Positions 22,073-33,784 of a DNA stretch of 64,000 nucleotides are shown piece after piece. The translations under genes were made by a program, and so were the position numbers. A model generated the notes under the pieces. The model made no database searches. It worked only from the letters and a program-made list of their open reading frames with translations, and was not told where the DNA came from. The stretch comes from Bolinopsis microptera (lineage: Eukaryota; Ctenophora; Tentaculata; Lobata; Bolinopsidae): the NCBI RefSeq assembly GCF_026151205.1, contig NC_087079.1, forward strand, positions 17,726,945 to 17,790,944, written 5' to 3'. Numbering within the stretch: the stretch's first letter is position 1; every line of letters starts with the position of its first letter.

Positions 22073-22106
<34 letters not shown>

Positions 22107-22163
22107 GGGGGGGGGGGGGGGGGGTGGGGGGGGGGGGGGGTGAGGGAGATGGGGGGGGGGGGG
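22072..22163. repeat. Poly-G tract of about 90 bp
   Basis: Runs of up to about 30 G interrupted by single T or A bases. It lies between the two R5 copies. Length is likely unreliable, because such tracts are hard to sequence. The proline-rich frame on the opposite strand is an artefact. Confidence 0.85.
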
Positions 22164-22427
22164 AGTGCAGGAGGTAGGGGATGTTTTGCATATAATAATG
22201 ATAATTTTCGCGGAAAATGTATGAAGTTTTAAAAGTAGATTTTGAGGCTGAAGACGCGTTTTTACCTGCCTCATCCAGGATCGAGTCCCTTCATTTGGCG
22301 AAATTCTCTACTGGCTTGATATTTTAAAATTGAATTTGACTTGGTTGGTGGAGAGTTAGGTTTTGTCAAAATGAACGTTTTAAAATGAAGCCAAATTAAT
22401 TTAAAACGCGCGTAGGTTCGGCCCAGG

Positions 22428-22735
22428 AAAACCCTACCGGCCTGGGGTATATCTCCAAAAGTAAAATAAATAGAACTTCCGGTTTCAACAAAATGTCCGT
22501 CTCGTAAATTTAAAGTTGGCTCACCCAAGAACAATGTGGGACAACTTAGATTTTTGAAGAATTAACCCAAAAAGTGATTTTGGGCTAAATAAAATATCAC
22601 AGCTTTTAAACTTGCGAGTAAAGTCGTTGTCGACTACTTCGTTCGAAAGTAAACTTGATGTGACGCCGCCGCCAAACTGCTGTGAAATCTATCACCTCCT
22701 AGCAAAGCCCAGCAGCGGTAAGGTTTTCTGGGAGC
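22428..22735. repeat. Dispersed repeat R5, copy 2
   Basis: Direct repeat of the segment at 21645-22030, starting at the GGGGTATATCTCC part. Differences are mostly one- to several-base deletions. Confidence 0.75.
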
Positions 22736-22889
22736 TACAAAAGATTTCCGACCCAGCAAAAAAAAGTTTTGCGAAATCGGATCTATATTCTTTTATTTTA
22801 AGGCTTTCGCAGAAATGTGTTGAAGTTATTGGCATTGCCCTGCAGTGTTGCCATTATTTTGCTTTAATAAATTATATTATTTAATGTTA

Positions 22890-24750
22890 TTGGTCAACTG
22901 CAGGCAAGCATAACTTTGCCCTTATTCACATAACTATTTACCCCCTATACTATTAATCCCCTTTATTGTTTTTTCCAGCATTAAACTCATCGAAAGTAGA
23001 TCAGCAGTTATTAAGTTCATAACATTCTAATTCAAGTTAAAGATGACAGGAATAGGAAATAGTGATGTGAAGTTTTTAAGAAATTTTTGCGCAAAATACG
23101 CGCCATCGCCAGCATGTTATACTAAATTAGGTAAAAAAACCCAAAATCGCGCCATATTCAGGTGCCTTAAAAACCATGTTTTTAAATTGAGTTAGAGATC
23201 TGAAACTTTGCAAGGGGCGTCTAGACCTGTCCACATCCGACTGTAAAAAAAGCTTCATATTTCAGGAGTATCGGGAAGTGGGTTTCTGGAACCCCTGTTT
23301 TGCTGTTTTACAACAGATGTCGTGAAGTATTAATAGATAGATAGATAGATGTATATAATGTATAGACGCTTTGGCAGTCCAATTGTAGCCAACATTAAGT
23401 GTCCGTAGATTCAAAAGTATAAAAATACAGTCATTTCGAACCACAGGTTTAAAGATAATTGGTTTATACCTTTTTAGCTTACATTATATCAAAAAATAAT
23501 TTATCGTCATCTCATCACTTGATGACGTCACCATTTATGTTTTTAAAACTTGATTTTTGACAAAATACAACTTTTTCTCAAACTGATTTTACACCATGAA
23601 AAAGTAATTTTATTCAAAATCCGAACTTTTTCATACACCTTATGCAGATTAGTAAGTGTTTAAGCATTCGGAAAATCTAAACCGGAAAAGTTTCCTACCC
23701 TACTCCTTCATAAAGATATTCGCTATTGAAGTAGTGCTTTTTTGAAAGAATAATTTTATAAAAACACAAAAGTTTTATTTTTTTATTTTTTAAGGAAGCT
23801 GGGCCAAGATAGCCCACGAGAGGAGAGCATTGAGATGCCTCTACCTCTGGGTGTGGCAACCTTGGGGAAGGTTGCCGGTTGAAATCAGAGTGATTTGTGG
23901 GGAGGATGGTGTAAGATTATAGTATATCAAAATGATAACGCTTAAATGCCAGCTGGGTTTGAAAAGTAAAACGACGAGACAGCATATGAATAATACTTAA
24001 GTCACCCCGTCCCTGATCCAGCTCTTCCGCACAATTAAGCGTTTGGTGCGGTTGCGAAAATTGACAATTGGGTGATGTTTGGTTGTCGAATATGTCCATT
24101 GACAGAAAGGTAGTAGTCCTGAAATATTACACATAAGTTTGAATTAGTATTCTCTGGTGTTGACCATCCCATGGGTTGGTGGAGCTCAATATTGCTTCTT
24201 AAAGGTCTAAATTGTAATAGGCTAGTTTTTAAAAGTTAAAAATCCAAAAGTTGCACAACGTGGGGACACGCCCAAATTGATAGAAAATTGCAAAAATTAC
24301 TGAAAATTTGCTGGTTTCTCACCACATTTTTTTGAACTTTGGAGTCCCGTGTGATCCAAGTTCTTTTGAAATCTCTGAAACTGTGCGTGCTTGTCAAACT
24401 ATATATTATATACCACATGCAAAAAGTTACGGTGATTCACTATTGTATGTGCACGCAACGTCCGCTCAAAGTTTGCACGTCGAAAAGGTGAGAATTTTGC
24501 TCATTAGTGATTCGAATAATTCTGCGTTTCCCACGATATTTAAATGGCATTATATATGAATTAAATGCCAACTGAATGAGCAAAAAGTGCCATAGTCAGT
24601 TTTTTTTTGTCGACAGATAACCTACCTAGCTAAACACAAGAAATGTTTTTGAAGGTTAAATTTCGAAATCGTTGAAATTACCTCCTTAAAGGATATTCAT
24701 GAATTTCGACTGTGTAAATTAATCCTGACAATATAATCAAAAATAGATGA
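22890..24750 (+). mobile_element. Dispersed element R1, copy A (carrying an insertion)
   Basis: The same sequence occurs inverted at 34446-35890 and in part at 33429-33780. Shared landmarks are CATCGAAAGTAG, AACCCAAAATCGC, TTGAGTTAGAGATCTGAAAC, GTCTAGACCTGTCC, GGGAAGTGGGTTTC and TAATTTATCGTCATC. Copy A has an extra segment at about 23778-24134 that copy C lacks, a later LINE insertion. No intact ORF is seen, so the family is probably nonautonomous; its class is unknown. It abuts an R2 element on its right, as copy C does in mirror image. Confidence 0.7.
23778..24134 (-). mobile_element. 5'-truncated LINE 3' end inserted in R1
   Basis: On the minus strand the insert ends in CTTCCTTAAAAAATAAAA, an A-rich tail, preceded by CTCTCCTCTCGTGGGC and a GC-rich untranslated stretch. 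Before that is an open frame (ATG 24099 to TAA 23917) that may be the last residues of a LINE ORF, ending KRYHFDIL. Comparison with the uninterrupted R1 copy at 34446-35890 shows clean insertion edges with AAGTTT at both sides, a likely short target duplication. Confidence 0.6.
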
Positions 24751-24754
24751 ATAT

Positions 24755-24990
24755 TTAACCAAACCCATAATCATGGGTAGAGTGAAAACCGCTGCCAGTG
24801 TCCTCTCTTTTCCAAGAGCTATTACATTCGTAAGGCCGGAATGAATGGGAAAAGCGAGCGACCGATTTTCATTCTCGGATCAATTTGCATTTGCGACGTT
24901 TCCTCAATTTAATATCATTTCCTTTGTTTGGAAAAGAGAGACACTGGCAGCGGTTCACTCTATATACCCATGATTATGGGTTTTGGTTAA
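24755..24990. mobile_element. R2 MITE, copy a (long-arm foldback)
   Basis: The two halves are near-perfect inverted copies: AACCAAACCCATAATCATGG, CCGCTGCCAGTGTCCTCTCT and GGGAAAAGCGAGCGACCGA on one side match their complements on the other. The inner palindrome CCCATAATCATGGG lies near each end. There is no coding region. Confidence 0.85.
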
Positions 24991-25059
24991 ATTATGAACT
25001 CACATTAATATAAGTAATGACAATTTTAACAACTCACATTCTTAGATTTACATACAACA

Positions 25060-25170
25060 TAGAAAATGTTAACGGGTGATACTCGTAAAATATCTGTTCC
25101 ATATACATAACAGGACCGTCGACGAAGTCCAACTCGGCGCGCGTCCTGTTAGGTTGTAAACCTACAAAGA
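25060..25170. repeat. Dispersed repeat R4, copy 1
   Basis: TTAACGGGTGATACTCGTAA, TCGGCGCGCGTCCTG and GTAAACCTACAA recur at about 42386-42470 within the internal part of the long-TIR element. Confidence 0.6.
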
Positions 25171-26588
25171 AAATGTCGACGTTTCTTTTCTTTTCGTTGA
25201 TATTATCCCAAGAATTTTGCCTACAGCTTACCTGAGTGGTAAGTGACAAATGGTTTTATTATTAGCTCTTGCCCAATTTGCTAAAGTAATATATTTGATC
25301 GCTTCCTCAAATTTATACCAATATGCCAATGCGAGGTGAAATTAAACAAAATGCTATATCATTAGGCAGTAATATAAGTGATAAGGTTTAGTGTGAATAT
25401 GAAATTTCATCACTCGTGTAGTTGATCGCATTTTATTAAACCAAAAGTTTGTAAATCCTTTTCCAAGCCTATTGAAATTGTTTCTAAATTTTTAGTAAAC
25501 ATGATATAATTTTTTATATTTAATATGAATAATGTTTCAGTAAATACTCTAGACGTCATTAATCATGTTAACATTTTGACATGTGTTTAAAGCTGAACAT
25601 TTCAATTTGATGACACGAAAAGTTGGTGAGATTACTCTTAGCGATGCTTTAGTTAAGTGGGTAGATAATAGAAATGGTTTTATTTAGCTCTCAACCTTAG
25701 AAAAACAAATTATATGATCGTCTCTCGCCAAAGAAACTTAAATTATCGTGATGTGGCAATGTTCTGGTGTCACCAATTTGAGAGAAAAACAGAAGCCTCG
25801 ATTTTTAGGAGTTATAAAGATATAAACTAAACTGGTCCCCATCATATCTCTGCCATGGAAAATAAAAATGTCCATATACATAGGAGTCATGTACTAACTT
25901 AAAAAATATCTGCCTCTCGAACACTCGTCAAATGTATCAAAGTTTTGTGCAGTCACACCTTTAATTATTGTAAGCCTTGTATGGGTTTTGCTCAAATCTC
26001 ATATTGAATCACTTTTTGTAAAACAGAAAAATGGCCTTCGAGCAGTATTCACCGGGTTTCGTCAATTACTGGACAAGGACTTATCCCCCCAGCAAGTACC
26101 AAAGTCTGGATTTTATTCACATAAAATATTGACAGTAACTGAGTACACAGTATCATTGTAAATAACGCACTCATTTAATGCATAAATTGAAAAATTTCCT
26201 AATCTAGTACCTTTGTCTCTCAAGAAAACAATTCCCCCAAAAGCGGCACCATTATTTAATACTAAGCCGGATTCACTTCTCACTACAGAATGGTCACGAA
26301 AAGTATGGTCAACACTCTTACAATAACTCAGTATTTTAAAGGTCCATTATTAAGCAAAAAACCGTTTTTATAATGTTTGCAGCAACTTCCCCGCCTAGTC
26401 TATTAAACCTGAACATTTACAAAACTTGTATAAAAACTATGCTCATCCGATCAGCAAAATGAAAACATCGAGAGATGAATGGCCTTTTTCCAATGTTATT
26501 TTGTATAACATGACTAAAAAAATCAACGCGTAACATAAACCAAAATGCCGATAATAACCTTGACTCTACATCTAAATTATATGCACAC
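25171..26588. other. No feature seen
   Basis: AT-rich DNA without supported exons or clear repeats. Confidence 0.4.
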
Positions 26589-26589
26589 A

Positions 26590-27935
26590 TTTGTTTTTTG
26601 TTTGTTTATAGAACCCGTCCCCAATCTCGTATCGGAAAATGACTAAACTCAGGTCTGAGTGTGAATACTGGTGTACCTGCAAGAGTTTCATTAAGCATTT
26701 AGAGTTCTGTAAACAGCAGTTACAATTGTGCTAGATTATTTTTAGTATATCCGATTGGTATCAAAATATACTCCACATGCTTCCAAAATTTGTAAAGCCG
26801 TATACATACATATCACACTACACCGGAAGCCGACACAGTGCAGATCTCCTCCATACCAGTCGATCTGCGCCGCGTATGTTTAGTTATAACGCGCGGCGCA
26901 GACTGAGTAAACCACACGCCGCAATTCCGATCCAGTGCAATGCTACATGTAAGAACTACGGCTTCAATCCCAACTTTCTGCACAATGGTCCTGGAATGTT
27001 TTGGAAGGAAAAGAATGAACAAAAAAAAGGGATATATATAAAAAAAAATCAGCGATTTAATGTTGCCTTAGAGGGTAACTTTAATTCCCAGGTTTCAAAA
27101 TCAAGCTTTTTAAATAAAATAAAACTAAAGTATGTAAACGTCGAACCAAACCGATTATTGAGCGATAATACTGAGTTTATTGATCCTGGGTGCGAGTCAT
27201 TCAGATTTCCATTTTTCGAATGGTTCATGTCAGTCTTGACCGAAATTGTCTAATGAAGTAAAGCAACAAGCAAACTCTTCCCGTTAATGCTGATATAAGT
27301 CGGTCTCAATCCCAAATTATGATGATGACCCAGTGAAAAAGTGCAGAAATCGACCGAAAATAAACAAAAACTAAAAACAGTTAAAAAGGACAAATTCCAA
27401 ACACAAGGAATAATTAATAACTTAGAGCGGAAATAAGCAATATCTCCAAACGGAGTTTCTGAGAGGTAGAAGGTTCTTTAATTAGAGCGATTATTAAATG
27501 AGACCCACTAAAGTACTAAATTAACCGGACTGCTAGCAAGAATCGAGAGTGGAATAAAAATAAAAGCGGAATAAATTTTAAGATAATGAAACAGAAACTG
27601 AAAGCAAAAATATATACCGTTCTAGAATGCTTCGCAAACTATTGCTCCTTTGTAAAGCACGTGTTGTAAGTGTAGTAAAAAGATAAAATAATAAAGCTAT
27701 AAAAATGACGAGCGTTGAAATCGAGAGGGGGAGACAGTGAGTTCTTAATTAATAAACTTAGAGCGTAATAAGGAATATAATATCTCCAAACGGAGTTTTC
27801 TGAGAGGGTGAAGGTTCTTTAGATTAGAGCTAATGATAAAATGAACCCACTAAAGGTACTAAATTAACCGGACTGCTATCAATAGAATCGAGAGTGGAAA
27901 TAAAAATAAAAGCGGAATAAATTTAAGATCATCAC
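26590..27935 (-). mobile_element. R3 retroposon-like element, copy 1
   Basis: Inverted relative to the copy at 48014-50424. The 3' end lies at the left, where TTTGTTTGTTTATAG is the complement of the (CAAA)n tail. The body includes GAACCCGTCCCCAATCTCG, a GC-rich hairpin at about 26865-26905 (CTGCGCCGCG against CGCGGCGCAG) and, at the right, two diverged 276-bp-type monomers containing CAGTCCGGTTAATTTAGTAC on the other strand. The 158-residue plus-strand frame at 26777-27253 is antisense to the element and not conserved in copy 2, so I do not call it. Confidence 0.75.
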
Positions 27936-28756
27936 ACATTGATGCATCAACTCAATATACGTCGCAATTTCATAAATTACACTGCAACATTGACTTTTTT
28001 ATTATCGCCGCGTATTTCAAACAAGTACAAATTCTACAAATTTTGAAGTGCTCATCTTTTTTTTACTTTTTAATCTTTTACCTATTAACCCATTGAAAAT
28101 AAAAACCTTTAAGGTTATAAACAATCCTTGCATACTTACCGGTAGAGTCCTAAAATTGAATAGTTTTTTGAGATTTCCTTTACATTATATTTATGCATGT
28201 GCCCCACGGTATGAATTTCTTATTACCATTGATATTATATTATTTTTTGAGTAAACATTGTCTGTACCACGGCCTAAAAAAAAACACCATCGAAGAAGCG
28301 AACACTCCCGCTCTTTTTAAGATAAAGAGGAAAAGTTACGCTGCTAAATTTCGCTGTATAGACCTTGATATAGAGACCAATCTTCTCACGATCTCCTGAC
28401 CAAGTACCTTTGGATAAAGTTCAAGCTTGATCAGGTTGCGGTGTGTCGAGGAAGTAAGATCCACTAGGGTGGAAGAAAGGAAACTTTAAAGCCTTAAGAA
28501 CCAGGCCTTGCACAGAGGTTGAACTGCTCCCATCTTGTAATGGTCAATATTGTGACTCCTTCCTCCTTGACAGCTTATAGAGAGGGTGCTGCCACCTGAA
28601 AACATTCCTCATTTCTCAGAACTGTACATATGGCGACAAACCGTTAGACTACAGATAATGATCATATAACATGGAAATACTTGAGATTGCTATATCGAGA
28701 AAGAATTATGCTGAAAGTAATAGAGTATACACGAGGAATACTTTTTCATGTTTCAG
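27936..28756. other. No supported feature
   Basis: No exon with good splice sites was found upstream of 28757, although one would be expected if the exon there is real. Confidence 0.4.
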
Positions 28757-28964
28757 TGACCAAATGACGCCCCTACTAGTACTACATCAAACATTTATAA
28801 CCAATAACATCGAAGTTACCGATAACCAACAACAGACTTCTAAAGATAAACCAGACTCATCTCCTATTAATATGAATACTTTTTTAGTATCAAGCGACTA
28901 CGAAGCGGTGACAATGGAACAGCAAGAAGGAAGCAGTGTTATCCAAATAAACGAACAAAAATGA
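28757..28964 (+). CDS. Possible 3'-terminal coding exon, unknown gene
   Basis: A strong pyrimidine tract and acceptor (CTTTTTCATGTTTCAG) precede one carried base and 68 codons, ending in TGA at 28964. The peptide begins DQMTPLLVLHQTFITNN and ends VIQINEQK; it is polar and rich in Gln, Ser, Asp and Asn, like the cytoplasmic tail of many proteins. The frame also extends upstream to ATG 28671, but the splice site makes the shorter exon likelier. The upstream exon (phase 2) was not found and may lie beyond the neighbouring transposons or outside what can be recognised. Confidence 0.4.
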
Positions 28965-29190
28965 ACAATTCAAAAATTTCCCCCGCCCCTACTATTACCC
29001 TGACCTAGCCCCTAAAATTGTCGTTATTACTTAACTCAGATATCATGTCTTTAGCACATAGTACTTACCTATAAATGTAAGTCCCTACCATAATAATATA
29101 AATTATAATACTAGATATCTTAAATGTAATTATACCATACAGGGGCGCGGCGGCGCTCGGGCGCTCAGCACTGTCATTTACAGTTATTTA

Positions 29191-29316
29191 TGCGGCATTA
29201 TGTGGACTTATAATCAATTGTGGGGGATTTCCAAAATCCATTAAGGACTTTTGTACCACGTCGTGACGCATACAAATAAATACCATAATAGCTAAAAAGG
29301 TCCACATAATGCCGCA
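29191..29316. mobile_element. Small MITE with 17-bp perfect inverted repeats
   Basis: TGCGGCATTATGTGGAC at 29191-29207 and its exact complement at 29300-29316 bound a 126-bp AT-rich element. No target duplication is obvious. Confidence 0.75.
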
Positions 29317-29960
29317 AACATAACTTTTAAAATGACTCGTCCAGATCCATCTTTAAAATCCTTAAATTGGACACTACTCACTAGCTGAACTAGCTCTTAA
29401 TTATCGATAAAAAATCTGTGTATCTGACTTCCAGCTCGCCATTTTTGAATTCAAGCAAATCAGGATATCCAAACGGTGTAGGAAGTTCATTCGTTAAAAA
29501 CTGGTGTCAAGATATCATAGGCCCCTAAAATGACTTGTCCATATCAGTTTAACCTTAAATTAGACAGAACTCGTTGCTGAATACAATACCTTCTGAGTAA
29601 AAGGCTGTCATTAAACTTAATTGGATGATTGACCCCCAGCTGCAGTTTTTTGGAAATTCCAGATAATTTATGATATTCAGGGCTGTAGAATATTCTTTGT
29701 AAGACAGAACGTCCCCGTTAACAATATTTACATTGGCCCGAAAATGGCTCTTCCAGATCCAGTCCTCAATCATAAATTGGGCACAACTTACTAGCTTTTT
29801 GAAACTGTCATTAAATCTGTATGATGACCTCCAGCTGAAGTTTTTTGAATTGCAGATAATTGAAGATATCCAGGGCCTTCCAGGGGTTGGTGGAATTTTC
29901 TGCAAACGACCAAATCCCGTTGGAAAAAGCCAAAAACCGTAATTTAATTGCATATGGCAA
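29317..29960. repeat. Diverged tandem repeat of about 200 bp
   Basis: Three imperfect copies begin at about 29330, 29528 and 29740 with AAAATGACTCGTCCAGATCC-like sequence, followed by TCTTAAATTGG/AATTGGGCAC-like and CAGCTGAAGTTTTTTGAAT-like landmarks. Overlapping frames on both strands are by-products. Confidence 0.5.
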
Positions 29961-31545
29961 TTTGATTCCAGTGACCCTTGAGCTATTAAAGTTACAGGTT
30001 TTCTAGCTCACTTCCAATGACCCGAGATTAAAATCCAGGACAAGCCTGGACCTCAGATCTATAGTCGACAATTTAATCCTGATCTTTATTCGACAAGTGA
30101 GCCCTAGTTCACTGTAAAGTAAGGTAAGCCAGTAATCCACAGCCATTAGTAATGCGAACCGAGACCTGAACGTTTATTTCAACTCACGAATTTTCAGACG
30201 CCCTAAATTAAGCTATACACATATTCTCCTTTCCTGTATCACCAACGTTTTAATTCCCATAATTAATAAATGTAGGATGCCTCATGGCTCATCTACCAGT
30301 TAACCTCCGACTATAGCTGACAGCGGTGGCGCTAAAGAAAGACGAAAGGACCGAACATATAAGAGTTTGTGACGGTATCGTGGTCACATTCACCACGGTC
30401 ATCTAGGTCACTCTTACTGTAGGGGCGACTGAGCGCAGACGCTCAGCGCGCTTGTCAGAAAGTTTCGTGAGAAAATAACTTAAATGGGATACCTGTTATT
30501 GAACAAAGCTTTGGAATTCACGTATACAAACAAAATAGTTTACCAAACAAGCAAACTGCAAAAGCGCATCAACTATTATATGTTACAGATATTATGATCA
30601 TTGAAGACTAAGTGGTGTTATTCCTAAACAGATTTACGTAACGACCGATTTGATGTTTCCTCGCCGCACTTACCACACTACACACTTACACAGTTACACT
30701 GTAAGTTACGACGTTACGTTATCACTATCAACATATAAAAAGGGACACCACGTTTATTTGCCGCGATAAAATTAAAAATTAGCCGGCAGTTTGAAATCAG
30801 GACAGCTTTGATTTCTTAATTATGACTGGCTACAAAATGAACAGATTATACTGAACGTTAGTAAAGATTTTTAGAGAAAGCCTTTAAGAACTTAAAATCA
30901 CATATGTATATCATTGCAGCCCTGCTAGTTTTATGAGCAGTACCGGCAGCACAAACGTATTTTACAAAATTTCGTGCAAGAACATTCAGAGTTTCAACGA
31001 AAAAGTAAACTAACTATGAGTACAAAAATTGGGTTCTTCGCCGCTGCCGTTTACAAATTAAACGTGAAAATACGGGTCAACGAAACAGCAGAATAAAGAT
31101 TCTAAATAGTTGATGAATTTGTTGATAACCGCTAACAAGCTTTAAAACTGGCTGAAACTAAGTTCAGCAGATAGCGTTAGTCGCCCTTTTTCAAATAACA
31201 GAAATTTGACCAATTGTGTAGTTATTAAATTCAGAGCCGACCTCATCATGTCCTCACTCTCCAGTCTCTAGCTACCCACAGTGGCGACTTGCATCAATAA
31301 AAATATGGTTTAAGCAGCAATGGAGAACAGTTTATTTTAATGAGTTCAATAAAAATTCGCATTACCAAATCCAGGCCTTATAGTTGTGCAATTCGTTGTA
31401 TAAGGGTTTTTAATATTAACCAAGACCAAGAAAAAAATAAACTATACGCCATCGAATTGTAAAATTAAATTATTCTGAATCAATAACATAAAATCGGTAA
31501 GCTATTAAACATTAGTATGTCTATAAGAATCAGTAACTGTAAAGA
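29961..31545. other. No supported feature
   Basis: Unique-looking AT-rich sequence. A small palindrome, CTTACA...TGTAAG, lies near 30686-30706. No exon was called. Confidence 0.4.
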
Positions 31546-31548
31546 TCT

Positions 31549-31739
31549 TGACCAAAACCCATAATCATGGGTACAGTGAAACCCTGCCATGTCCTCTCTT
31601 TCCAAACAAAAGAAATGAATTAATTTAAGAACCGGCCGCAAATGCAAATTGATACCGAGAATGAAATTCGGTCGCTCGTCTTTTTCCCATTCAATACGCT
31701 TTATTTCAATACGTAATCCTTATGGGTTTTTGGTCAAAT
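31549..31739. mobile_element. R2 MITE, copy b
   Basis: Begins TTGACCAAAACCCATAATCA and ends ATGGGTTTTTGGTCAA. The left arm keeps GTCCTCTCTTTCC and GAATGAAATTCGGTCGCTCG; most of the right arm is missing, so this is a shortened copy. Confidence 0.75.
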
Positions 31740-32023
31740 TACATATAAATGTTTCTAAGATCGTTTGTTGTACGTGATTTTTTTCGAGGGGTATGGATTC
31801 TGTTAAATTCAGATTAAAACTGCGAATTTGTTGATAAATACTGCTGAACTGCACTGGAAAATTAGATTAACTAGCAGAATGATAATATCAGCAGACTTAC
31901 AGTTACAATTATATAGGTAGGCAGATTTTAGGTGACGCTGGCATCGGCCAGTCCCTGAGCACGCGCTCTTTTCAAGCTTCCTGAACACGAGCAAGCATAT
32001 AGATTATATATAAGCAAGCTACC

Positions 32024-32170
32024 CAGGAAACCTTACCGGCTGGTGCCAAAACCTTTTTTTTTTTTTTTTCGAAAGTAAAAGAATACTGGGATAAGACTTC
32101 CGGTTTCTTGCAAAATGTTCACGCCTCGTCAAAATAAGCCGAAAGCCCGCACTATGAATATGATAAACTA
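32024..32170. repeat. Dispersed repeat R5, copy 3 (partial)
   Basis: ACCTTACCGGCTGG, a T-run, then ACTTCCGGTTTCTTGCAAAA and ATGTTCACGCCTCGT parallel the R5 copies at 21645 and 22428. Confidence 0.5.
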
Positions 32171-32334
32171 TAACGCGGCTGTTGTGCTTGCCAGCACTGA
32201 GATTTCAATAAATTAGATTGATTATCCTAACGAAAAAAATGTCTATTGACTGTAAATTTAAATCAAAAAGTGCAGGGATGTTAACTCGTCCAGTCGAGCA
32301 GACAAATCTTAAACTTGAAAGTCGATCATGATCA

Positions 32335-32520
32335 TGTTAACTTCTTAAAGTTAATGTACAGCTTTGACGTACAGAGTTGACATGTGAACTCTACCCTAAG
32401 TCTACCCTTTCTTGTCATAACGTTGTATGACCCGCCGCGCAGAGTGCGCGGCTTCCCCTGTATCGTAAGAAACTCTACAGTGGAAAAACACATTGGGCAT
32501 TGGGGGTCCGACCGTGGATA
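32335..32520 (-). other. ORF with two Cys-x-x-Cys knuckles, not clearly coding
   Basis: A minus-strand open frame reads DPQCPMCFSTVEF and, about 35 residues later, FTCQLCTSKLY, so two CxxC pairs are spaced like a zinc ribbon. No ATG starts it (TTG is the first start-like codon, just after a stop) and no splice signals were verified. It could be a decayed transposon finger or chance. Confidence 0.2.
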
Positions 32521-32924
32521 CAACCATTACTAGTCAATAAATTCTACTGATAACTGATGATCATTACTACTTGAACTTAAGTTGATAAAGTCTCCTCAAT
32601 CATTCGAGTGCCTGCACCAAGGAATTGCCGCTTATGTCGTATCACATCTCTCCCAGTGCTTTCGGTTTCCTGCCAACTCTCGGACCTTATCAAATACAAT
32701 GTCTGGATCTCCTGTGTCTATTAACTCTGGCGTCTTTCTAGGACACAGGTGCGCATTTCTTTCTTGGCCGCCCTCGTGATTCTTCGGCCGTGACAGTGTC
32801 GCAATCAAATAGATACTTTTGGTAGCCTGGTGTCAGGCATTCTAGAAACATTTCACAAATCAACCAGCGAAGACGTTGGGCATAATCGGGGCCCTCTATA
32901 CACAGAGACAATTGTGCAAAGAAA

Positions 32925-33180
32925 CTGCTGCTACTGCTGCTCACTCTGTTGCTCACTGCGGCTCACTGCTGCTCACTGCTGCCACTGCTGCTCACGCTGC
33001 TCACTTGCTGCTCACTGCTGCTCACTGCTGCTCACGCTGCTCACTGCGCTCACTGCTGCTCACTGCTGCTCACTGCTTCTCACTGCTGCTCAACTTGCTG
33101 CTCACTGCTGCTCACTGTGGCTCACTGCCTGCTCACTTGCTGCTCACTGCTCAACTGTTGCTAACTGTTGCTCCACTGCT
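32925..33180. repeat. GCTGCTCACT low-complexity array
   Basis: About 25 imperfect copies of a 9-10-bp CTGCTCACTG unit with CTGCTGCTCACTGCTG stretches. Frames through it in all three phases are repeat artefacts. Confidence 0.9.
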
Positions 33181-33294
33181 GCAAAATTTATTTAAAAACA
33201 ATAGAGGGGTGCGAGAAGCAGCACAGGTGACATAGAACCATAATTAGCCGTTGCAGTTATATCAAGAGTGCTGGCAAGCACGAGCGTTGTCTTT

Positions 33295-33428
33295 ATGGGG
33301 GTATACTATTATCCCCCCCGTTTACTATTAGAACCCCCTTTACTAAAATACCCCCCCTTTAACTATTATCCCCTTTACTATTATACCCCCTTTGGGTTAT
33401 AAAAGTAAAGGGGGTATCATAGTAAAGC
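33295..33428. repeat. CCCC-TTTACTATTAT repeat
   Basis: Four to six irregular copies of CCCCTTTACTATTA, partly as inverted pairs (GGGGGTATACTATTATCCCC). The motif sits at the left edge of R1 copy B and a short form occurs in R1 copies A and C. It resembles the satellite unit at 61-63 kb. Confidence 0.7.
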
Positions 33429-33780
33429 GTGCCTCCGGCCGAGTTTTTTCAGGCATTATACTTTATTTGTAGTTCAAAACATCTAATTGATGTCAAAGAT
33501 ACAGGAAATAGAAATAGTTATGTGGTAATTTTTAAGACATTTTTGCATAAAATACTGCCAGCACTGTATACGAAATTCGGTAAAAAACCCAAAATCGCCA
33601 TATTCAGGTATTAAAAAAACCATGTTAAAATTTGAGTTAGAGATCTGAAACTTTGCAGGGTGTCTAACGTTGACCAAATCGACTGCAAAACAGTTTCAAG
33701 TTTCAGGGCATCGGGAAAATATTTTCTAGAAACCCGCTGTTGTACGACAGATTGTCGTGGACATATACTACAGATATACA
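33429..33780 (+). mobile_element. Dispersed element R1, copy B (partial)
   Basis: Matches the first part of R1 copy A: ACCCAAAATCGCCATATTCA, TTGAGTTAGAGATCTGAAAC and GGGCATCGGGAAAAT. It stops at the R2 element that begins at 33785. Confidence 0.75.
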
Positions 33781-33784
33781 GATG

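Noticed and set aside
21982-22274. Proline-rich minus-strand frames
   Set aside because: They are translations of the poly-G tract only.
23810-23905. tRNA-like or SINE promoter (GGTTGAAATC resembling a B box)
   Set aside because: The strand and the A-rich tail show that this is the 3' end of a LINE on the minus strand. No A box or cloverleaf was found.
26777-27253. 158-residue plus-strand ORF
   Set aside because: It lies antisense within R3 copy 1. The corresponding stretch of copy 2 is full of frame-breaking indels, so it is not a conserved gene.
32830-33235. Cys/Leu/Ala-rich frames
   Set aside because: They are produced by the CTGCTCACTG low-complexity array in all three phases.
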